From: Bacteroidales bacterium
GTDB taxonomy: Bacteria; Bacteroidota; Bacteroidia; Bacteroidales; VadinHA17
Direction: 5' to 3'
Assembly (NCBI GenBank): GCA_016715075.1
Contig: JADKBK010000009.1
Coordinates: 124,001-188,000 of the forward strand
Length of the DNA: 64,000 bases
Part shown: positions 58,802-64,000 of the stretch, piece after piece
How positions within the stretch are numbered: position 1 is the first letter of the stretch
How the letters are laid out: each line of letters starts with the position of its first letter
Position numbers and translations under genes: made by a program
The notes under the pieces: generated by a model
The model's input: the letters and a program-made list of their open reading frames with translations, nothing else
Told to the model about the DNA's origin: nothing
The model's database searches: none

Positions 58802-59827
58802 TTATTCTTCATTTCCTCTTGGATGACAACGTAAGCACTCTGTACTGTTATATGAATAACCACCAACTTCATCATGCTGATTATCCATGCTGGTTTTATT
58901 GTGTTCGTGACACGACAGACAGGTGAATTGGGCATAGCTTGCAGGATTTGTATGGCAATCCGCACAGGAATTCCATGTCCCGTTGTGCCGTCCTGAATAT
59001 ATTGGAAAAGACTCATTGTCATGGTCTTTGAATGCTGCCGGTTTCCACCCCGGGCTTAAAGTATGACAAATGGAACAGGTTGTTGGGAAGCCCATTGACT
59101 GATGGTTGGGATTGGTAGTATTATCATAATCTGACTGATGGCAGGTAAGACAATCAGGATTTGCATCGGCGTAGCTGGCTGTTTTGTGACATTCAGTGCA
59201 ATTCAGGCCACTGTGTCCCTGTGCAAGCGGAAAAAAGCTGTGATTAAACCCAGCTCCGGTCCAGGTGAATGAATTTACCGGATGGCAGGAGGAACAATCC
59301 TCAGAAAATCCGGCGACTGAATGGTTTGGATTTGTAGCAGAAGTGTAATTCTCACGATGACAATCGATACAATTCACACCTGGCACATCGAAACGAACAG
59401 AGGTCTCCGACTTATGACAATCTGAGCAATCGGCAGTCCTGTGAGCTCCAAGCAAAGGAAAACGGCTTGTCTGGTGAATCTCCATAATGTTATTTACCAG
59501 CCATGAGGCGGGTGTATGACAGCGTCCGCAATCCAGTCCGGCAGTAGACTGATGAACATCTGTATGGCACTCATTACACTCTGTTTTTGCTTCTGAAAAA
59601 ACTAGCGATATATGACAATCCCTGCAACCTGCCTGAATATGCTGGCCGGTAAGTGCAAATTTTGTTCTGTTGTGGTCAAATGAATAGATGGAGGTGTCGA
59701 ATTCCCAGCCTTTTGAACTGTGACACGTACTGCAGGTAACTTTAAAATCAGAGCCATGTGGTGATTCAGTCTTCTGACCAGAAAAGACAAAATACAGAAA
59801 TAATATCAGTACAGGCAATAATTTCAT
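58802..59827 (-). CDS. Secreted 13-heme cytochrome c
   Basis: A 341-residue protein with a signal peptide (1-17) and 13 CxxCH motifs. It aligns without gaps to the first 198 residues of the 22-heme protein upstream, sharing SPHGSDFKV, DCGRCHTP, FPLLGAHRTADCSDCH and others. It contains a single copy (199-273) of the three-heme unit repeated in that paralogue. The end is CLRCHPRG. It is probably periplasmic or surface exposed and conducts electrons. It lies 88 bp after the 22-heme gene and 10 bp before the barrel gene. Confidence 0.92.
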   Translation of the reverse strand: MKLLPVLILFLYFVFSGQKTESPHGSDFKVTCSTCHSSKGWEFDTSIYSFDHNRTKFALTGQHIQAGCRDCHISLVFSEAKTECNECHTDVHQSTAGLDCGRCHTPASWLVNNIMEIHQTSRFPLLGAHRTADCSDCHKSETSVRFDVPGVNCIDCHRENYTSATNPNHSVAGFSEDCSSCHPVNSFTWTGAGFNHSFFPLAQGHSGLNCTECHKTASYADANPDCLTCHQSDYDNTTNPNHQSMGFPTTCSICHTLSPGWKPAAFKDHDNESFPIYSGRHNGTWNSCADCHTNPASYAQFTCLSCHEHNKTSMDNQHDEVGGYSYNSTECLRCHPRGNEE

Positions 59828-59915
59828 TTAAGATTCATTGATCTGGTTAACATTGAAATTCAGGTTTCAACATAAAATGTAATCATCTTCAACAATAGCT
59901 TATCATTCATAATCA

Positions 59916-61556
59916 TTAGTCTTCATTACCTCTGGGATGACAACTATAACATTCCGCATCGGTATATCCTTCATTATGGGTATCTCCATGGCAGGTTCTA
60001 CAACTAAACAATGAATAGTTATTTGCAGTAGTATGACAATCGCCGCAAACTGACCATTCACCCTGATGTCTGCCTGAATAGATGGGAAAGAACTGAGTGT
60101 CATGCTGGGTATAGGATGCCGGCTGCCATCCGGGATTTGTACTATGGCATTGAGTACAGGTTGTTGAAAATGCAAGAGTTCTATGATTCGGGTTAGTAGA
60201 ATTATTATAGTCTGTCTGATGGCAGGAATAGCAATCAGTAGGTGTCGTTGTGTAGTTTCCGTTGATATGGCAATCCGCACATGCTCTTCCGGCATGCCCC
60301 AGGGTAAGAGGAAATGAGGTGTGATTGAAAGATGCTGGCTGCCAGCCGGGATTTGTTGTATGGCATGCCTGACAGGTCTGCGGGAACCCGGAGGAAATAT
60401 GATTCGGATCAGTGGCAGCGGTATAATCCTGTGAATGGCAGGAGTAGCAATCTGTCGGCGTTGTTGTATAATTTCCTCCCACGTGGCAATCGAGGCAGGC
60501 AGGGGTTGAATGGCCAAGTGTAAGCGGGAAAACACTATGACTAAAGGAAGTGGGCTTCCAGCCGGGATTCGTTGTATGGCAGGTCATGCAAACCGTGGAG
60601 AACCCCGAGGCAACATGATTGGGATTGGTTGCAGCAGTGAAATTCTGCTGGTGGCAGGCATAACAATCAGTTGGGGTGGTGGTATAATTTCCTCCAATAT
60701 GACAATCATTACAATTTATACCGGAATGTCCGAGTGAAAGGGGAAAACTGCTGTGATCGAAAGCGGCGGGTTTCCATCCTGGGTTCAGGGTATGGCAATT
60801 TGTACATAGAGTAGGAAAATTGGATGCCGTATGATTTGGATTTGTGGTTGAAAGGAAATCCTGCTGATGGCATGAATAACATTCAGGACTTAAACCTGCA
60901 AAAGTGCCCGATGTATGGCATTGAGTACAATTTACTGCAGAATGGCCCTGGGCAAGAGGGAAAAAGCTATGGTTAAAACCTCCGCCTGACCATTGAAAGG
61001 CATTTACCTGGTGGCATCCGGAACAATCTTCCGACATGCCAGACTGAATATGATTCGGGTTAGTAGTAGCCATGTAATCCTCACGGTGACAATCAATACA
61101 TTCTACACCAGGCACATCATACCGAACATTATTTTCTGAAGTATGACAGTCGGAACAATCGGCTGTCCTATGGGCACCCAATAGCGGGAACCGTCCTGAC
61201 TGATGAATTTCAGTTACATTATTCACAAGCCAGGAAACAGGTGTATGGCATCGTCCGCAATCAAGCCCTGTTGTACCCTGATGGACATCCTGATGACACT
61301 CATTGCATTCACTTTTCGCTTCTGAAAAAACGAGTGTCGAATGGCACTGCCTGCAGCTGACTTCATTATGCTGTCCCGACAACACAAACTTAGTTTTGCT
61401 ATGGTTAAATGAGAAAACAGATTTATCTACCTGCCACCCTTTGGAGCTGTGACATGTATTGCAGCTAACCTTAAAATCTGACCCATGTGGTGATTTGGTC
61501 TTTTGACCGGAAAACACCAGGAATAAGCCTAAAACTAAAAGTGACAGGATTCGCAT
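59916..61556 (-). CDS. Secreted 22-heme cytochrome c with tandem heme repeats
   Basis: A 546-residue protein with a signal peptide and 22 CxxCH motifs. Residues 199-489 hold four units starting FPLxxGH at 199, 271, 343 and 415. The first three are exactly 72 residues long, and each unit has three heme motifs (such as CxDCH, CYSCH, CxxCH) plus NYTTTPTDC in units 2-4. A final FPIYSGRH and CYSCHPRG end matches the 13-heme paralogue. Repeated units favour a linear heme wire. It overlaps the end of the 20-heme gene by 22 bp, so the operon is tightly coupled. Confidence 0.93.
   Translation of the reverse strand: MRILSLLVLGLFLVFSGQKTKSPHGSDFKVSCNTCHSSKGWQVDKSVFSFNHSKTKFVLSGQHNEVSCRQCHSTLVFSEAKSECNECHQDVHQGTTGLDCGRCHTPVSWLVNNVTEIHQSGRFPLLGAHRTADCSDCHTSENNVRYDVPGVECIDCHREDYMATTNPNHIQSGMSEDCSGCHQVNAFQWSGGGFNHSFFPLAQGHSAVNCTQCHTSGTFAGLSPECYSCHQQDFLSTTNPNHTASNFPTLCTNCHTLNPGWKPAAFDHSSFPLSLGHSGINCNDCHIGGNYTTTPTDCYACHQQNFTAATNPNHVASGFSTVCMTCHTTNPGWKPTSFSHSVFPLTLGHSTPACLDCHVGGNYTTTPTDCYSCHSQDYTAATDPNHISSGFPQTCQACHTTNPGWQPASFNHTSFPLTLGHAGRACADCHINGNYTTTPTDCYSCHQTDYNNSTNPNHRTLAFSTTCTQCHSTNPGWQPASYTQHDTQFFPIYSGRHQGEWSVCGDCHTTANNYSLFSCRTCHGDTHNEGYTDAECYSCHPRGNED
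60090..60962 (-). repeat. In-gene tandem repeat, about 216-bp period
   Basis: Four units, begun by codons at 60962, 60746, 60530 and 60314. The first three periods are exactly 216 bp and the last is 225 bp. Similarity is visible at the DNA level in units 2-4. Such tracts are prone to collapse or expansion, both in the genome and in assembly. Confidence 0.88.
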
Positions 61557-63133
61557 TTGAATTCTTTTATTTTGTAAAGGACAAATAAATCTGATCCTTC
61601 CTGCTGTGGTTTATGGCATTTTGTACAAGATACATTAATATGCTTTCCATCAAGCCTGAAGGCGGTTTTATTATGGTCAAATTTTGAAGCTTTCCAGTTA
61701 TCAGTACCATGACATTCTGTACAATTTGTAATACCATTCTTCTCAAACTGATTCCGATGCTTATTTGAATGGCACTCTGAGCAATTTTGAGACAAGCCCT
61801 GAAAAGTCTGCTGAAAGGTGCCCGTTGAATAGGTCTTAAAATGACATGCCCTGCAACTCTCCTTTTTATGAGCTCCTGTGAGCTGAAATTCAGTTTTTGA
61901 ATGATCAAATCGCACATCAGACCACTTATCTTCTGAATGACAAACCAGGCAGTTTTTATCGGGGTAATATTTTGCCCCTATAAAATTCTGATGAATATCC
62001 TGGTGACAATCGCTGCATTTCATGCCAATTTGCCTGAAACTCCAGTTATCCTGCTTCCTGTGACATTCATAACAGGGAATTGCAATATGTGATCCCTTCA
62101 GCGGAAATGGCCCTGCATTGTGCTGCTCCACTGTGAAGGAAAACTGTTTAAATCCATCAACAGTATGACATTGAGAACAATCAGTGACAACTCCGCTTTT
62201 TACAAATTGCTTTTTGTGATAATCGGTATGGCAATTAACGCACTGGGTAAACTTAAGAGGATCTGTAAACCTGCCTTTATGACATGCTTTACAATTAACT
62301 ATCAAGTGTTTACCCTCCAGTTTATAATCAGTTTTATTATGGTCAAACTTCTGATTTCCCTGTATAACCTTGAATGATTCCTCACTATGGCATTGACGGC
62401 AATTCTGTCCGAATTTATTGCTGTGAGGATCTTTGTGACAACTTGTACAGTTATTATACTGCATACCACTGAATTGCTGGTATTTCTTCCCCTCGGTGGT
62501 ACTTATCTTATGACATTTTACACAATCAACATTTTTGTGCTTTCCGGCAAGCTGGAATTTTGCATTTGCATGATTGAATTTAGAAGCAGGAACAAATGCA
62601 TCGGCAGAATGACATGTCAGGCAGTTGGACGACAGAGTCCTGATATGATAGTCATTATGGCAGTTCAGGCATTCGGTCTTGACACCGAGATAGGTATTTT
62701 TTTTGCTTTTAAGCTTGGCTTCACCTATAAATTTGGAAGCATGACAATCCTTGCACTCTTTTTTCGCATGTGGCGCAGACAGTGCATAACCGGTAATCTT
62801 ATGGTCAAATTTATTAATATCCAGACGTATGAGCTGGAAATTTTTCCCGTTATGTTCACTATGGCAGCTGAAACACTGCTTCCCTTTCACATCGGAAGAT
62901 GAATGATATCCTTTCCGGGAAGAGATCCTTTCATTTATCTCGGTATGACATGCCAGACATTTTTCATTTGTCTGTTTGTTCCCCAGAACATGACATTGGG
63001 TACAATTGGAAATCCCTTCCAGATTGGAGTGGGGATTGGAAAGGTCACCAGGAGAGATCTGTGCTGTCAGGTTATTAATTGAGAGCATTATGAAAATGTT
63101 CAATACAGTTAATCTCCAGATTCCTTTTTGCAT
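61535..63133 (-). CDS. Secreted 20-heme cytochrome c
   Basis: A 532-residue protein with a signal peptide (QKGIWRLTVLNIFIMLSIN to TAQ) and 20 CxxCH motifs from NCTQCH near residue 43 to a terminal CESCHF. Recurrent FDHxKT and FxLxGKH segments (FDHNKTDYKLEGKH, FDHSKTEFQLTGAH, FDHNKTAFRLDGKH) supply extra histidines that could be distal heme ligands. It belongs to the cytochrome c3 / multiheme family but is not a close copy of the other two. It is the first gene of the four-gene operon. No clear promoter match was seen upstream. Confidence 0.92.
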   Translation of the reverse strand: MQKGIWRLTVLNIFIMLSINNLTAQISPGDLSNPHSNLEGISNCTQCHVLGNKQTNEKCLACHTEINERISSRKGYHSSSDVKGKQCFSCHSEHNGKNFQLIRLDINKFDHKITGYALSAPHAKKECKDCHASKFIGEAKLKSKKNTYLGVKTECLNCHNDYHIRTLSSNCLTCHSADAFVPASKFNHANAKFQLAGKHKNVDCVKCHKISTTEGKKYQQFSGMQYNNCTSCHKDPHSNKFGQNCRQCHSEESFKVIQGNQKFDHNKTDYKLEGKHLIVNCKACHKGRFTDPLKFTQCVNCHTDYHKKQFVKSGVVTDCSQCHTVDGFKQFSFTVEQHNAGPFPLKGSHIAIPCYECHRKQDNWSFRQIGMKCSDCHQDIHQNFIGAKYYPDKNCLVCHSEDKWSDVRFDHSKTEFQLTGAHKKESCRACHFKTYSTGTFQQTFQGLSQNCSECHSNKHRNQFEKNGITNCTECHGTDNWKASKFDHNKTAFRLDGKHINVSCTKCHKPQQEGSDLFVLYKIKEFKCESCHF

Positions 63134-63368
63134 ACTTAAGATTATTATTCCTTTAATCTATTGTTTCTTATATACCAACAATTAACCCTTTTCTCCCTAT
63201 TTTCAACCCCCACATTACCCCCAAGGGAAGCTAAAATCTAATCCATTACTCTTTATATCTTTTTACTTTTGTCTTTTATCTTAGAGCCCTCCAGTGAGGG
63301 GAATCAATCTAAACACTGAGCCTGGACTTCGCCAGGGCTTCGTCCAGCAAAGCCTGCGCCGAATATTG
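63134..63368. other. Intergenic region upstream of the cytochrome operon
   Basis: 235 bases between two minus-strand genes. A GC-rich stretch at 63310-63360 has short inverted words (CTGGAC / GTCCAG) that could form a hairpin after the stop of the oxidoreductase gene. A C-rich block lies at 63206-63227. No TAnnTTTG element was found on the minus strand. Confidence 0.4.
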
Positions 63369-64000
63369 TTAATGCTTCATAACTGTTTCACCAAACTTCT
63401 TTGTAATCTTTATTCCTGCTTTCTCCAGGAATTGAGTCGGCAGTTCACCTCCTGCAAAGATATAAACCAGATCATTAGCAATCTGACGGATCTCACTTTC
63501 CTTTCCTACTGAGATTTTAACTGACCCGTCCTCAATGGAAAGAACATTTGAACTTAGAAGGACCTCAAGTTTTCCATCTGCAACTGCTTTATTCAGAGAC
63601 ATATTATTTAAGGGTTTAATCCTGTTAAACACCTCATTACGATAAGAAAGTGTAACATGGTTCTGGTCGGAAAGCAGCAGTGCTGATTCAACTGCTGAAT
63701 CACCTCCGCCAACTACCAGGACATGTTTATGTGTTATCTCTTCAGGTTCAAGAAGCCTGTATGCAACCTTTTCATTTATCTCTCCCGGAACGTTCAGTTT
63801 ACGGGGGGATCCCCTCCTCCCAATGGCCAGTAATATGCGTGCACCAGTATAGTTATCACCTTTTAATGTTGTAACTTTAAAGATGCCATCTTCAAAAGTG
63901 ACAGATTCAACTTTGGAATTCTCATTTACCGAGATATTATTCCTGGTCATAACGGTATTCCATAACTCAAGCAGTTCGGCTTTGGATGTTTCAAAAAGTT
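63369..64000 (-). CDS. FAD/NAD(P)-binding oxidoreductase (5' end outside window)
   Basis: The frame is open to the right edge (LFETSKAELLELWNTV precedes the first visible Met at 63950), so the N-terminus is missing. The visible 210 residues hold the tail of the FAD domain (ARILLAIGRRGSPRKL) and a full NAD(P) domain with HVLVVGGGDSAVESALLL, then the returning FAD segment VYIFAGGELPTQFLEKAG. This matches thioredoxin-reductase-like enzymes of the Pyr_redox type. It has no CxxC in the visible part, so a disulfide reductase role is not supported. Its position before the multiheme operon suggests electron input, which is inference. Confidence 0.82.
   Translation of the reverse strand, partial: LFETSKAELLELWNTVMTRNNISVNENSKVESVTFEDGIFKVTTLKGDNYTGARILLAIGRRGSPRKLNVPGEINEKVAYRLLEPEEITHKHVLVVGGGDSAVESALLLSDQNHVTLSYRNEVFNRIKPLNNMSLNKAVADGKLEVLLSSNVLSIEDGSVKISVGKESEIRQIANDLVYIFAGGELPTQFLEKAGIKITKKFGETVMKH

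Noticed and set aside
59903..60535. 210-codon minus-strand frame rich in Ile and Pro
   Set aside because: A shifted-frame shadow of the 22-heme repeat region.
60090..60962. CRISPR-like array
   Set aside because: The 216-bp periodic repeat is in-frame protein-coding heme units with no spacer structure.
62120..62902. Plus-strand frames of 85 and 171 codons
   Set aside because: They run antisense to the 20-heme cytochrome gene, whose 20 CxxCH motifs fix the true strand.

Overview
The window looks like a chromosomal segment of an anaerobic Bacteroidetes bacterium, probably of the order Bacteroidales. The grounds are: TAnnTTTG-type promoter elements ahead of two transcription units; Bacteroidetes-style FtsX/MacB permeases; a LytS/LytTR pair; an ECF sigma factor followed by a TonB-domain membrane protein; Tat-signal sugar enzymes; GH127 and GH172 hydrolases; and an [FeFe] hydrogenase. 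No rRNA, tRNA, CRISPR array, prophage or intact transposase gene was seen.

Layout. 1-4.3 kb (+) holds carbohydrate genes: a GH172/DUF2961 protein cut by the left edge, a Gfo/Idh/MocA oxidoreductase and a Tat-exported GH5 enzyme. Facing them (-) are a Tat-exported sugar isomerase/epimerase-like protein, an LtaS-type membrane sulfatase, a YIP1 membrane protein, arginine decarboxylase (speA) and an M14 peptidase. 12-15 kb has a cold-shock protein, a tiny basic protein and pgl/zwf of the oxidative pentose phosphate pathway. 15.3-21.5 kb is gltB-gltD with a leader that looks like a transcription attenuator. 21.5-33.7 kb holds a PAS kinase, a LytS/LytTR system, an FtsX/MacB permease, a vWA protein, the sigma factor/TonB pair, an HpcH/HpaI aldolase and an M64 peptidase. 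33.7-43 kb holds a secreted glycosidase-like protein, a second permease, a GH127 lipoprotein and an M24 aminopeptidase P. 43-48.4 kb holds the proton-translocating transhydrogenase (pntB, pntA2, pntA1) and an S9 dipeptidyl peptidase.

48.6-57.1 kb is a hydrogenase locus. Six overlapping genes (two DRTGG proteins, two HATPase proteins, a PHP protein and a divergent iron-hydrogenase-like Fe-S protein) form a probable redox-sensing or regulatory module. They are followed by a 2Fe-2S ferredoxin-like protein and hydBAC, an NAD- and ferredoxin-linked, probably electron-bifurcating, [FeFe] hydrogenase. Converging on it, 57.2-63.1 kb (-) encodes three large multiheme cytochromes with 20, 22 and 13 CxxCH motifs and an outer-membrane beta-barrel. 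This is a candidate route for moving electrons across the envelope. A flavin/NAD(P) oxidoreductase cut by the right edge lies upstream on the same strand.

A data-quality pattern matters to any user. Eleven single-base frameshifts and one in-frame TAG break otherwise well-conserved genes. Ten of the frameshifts can be repaired by one base in a short single-nucleotide run, and the eleventh by restoring a second G at a single G. This looks more like residual sequencing or assembly indels than real gene decay, so the split genes are annotated here as single genes. Intergenic DNA carries several short repeat families: an 18-bp terminal-inverted-repeat element with a GCAAAG-rich core, CACAGAG/CTCTGTG palindromes, and a pyrimidine-rich tract after pgl.
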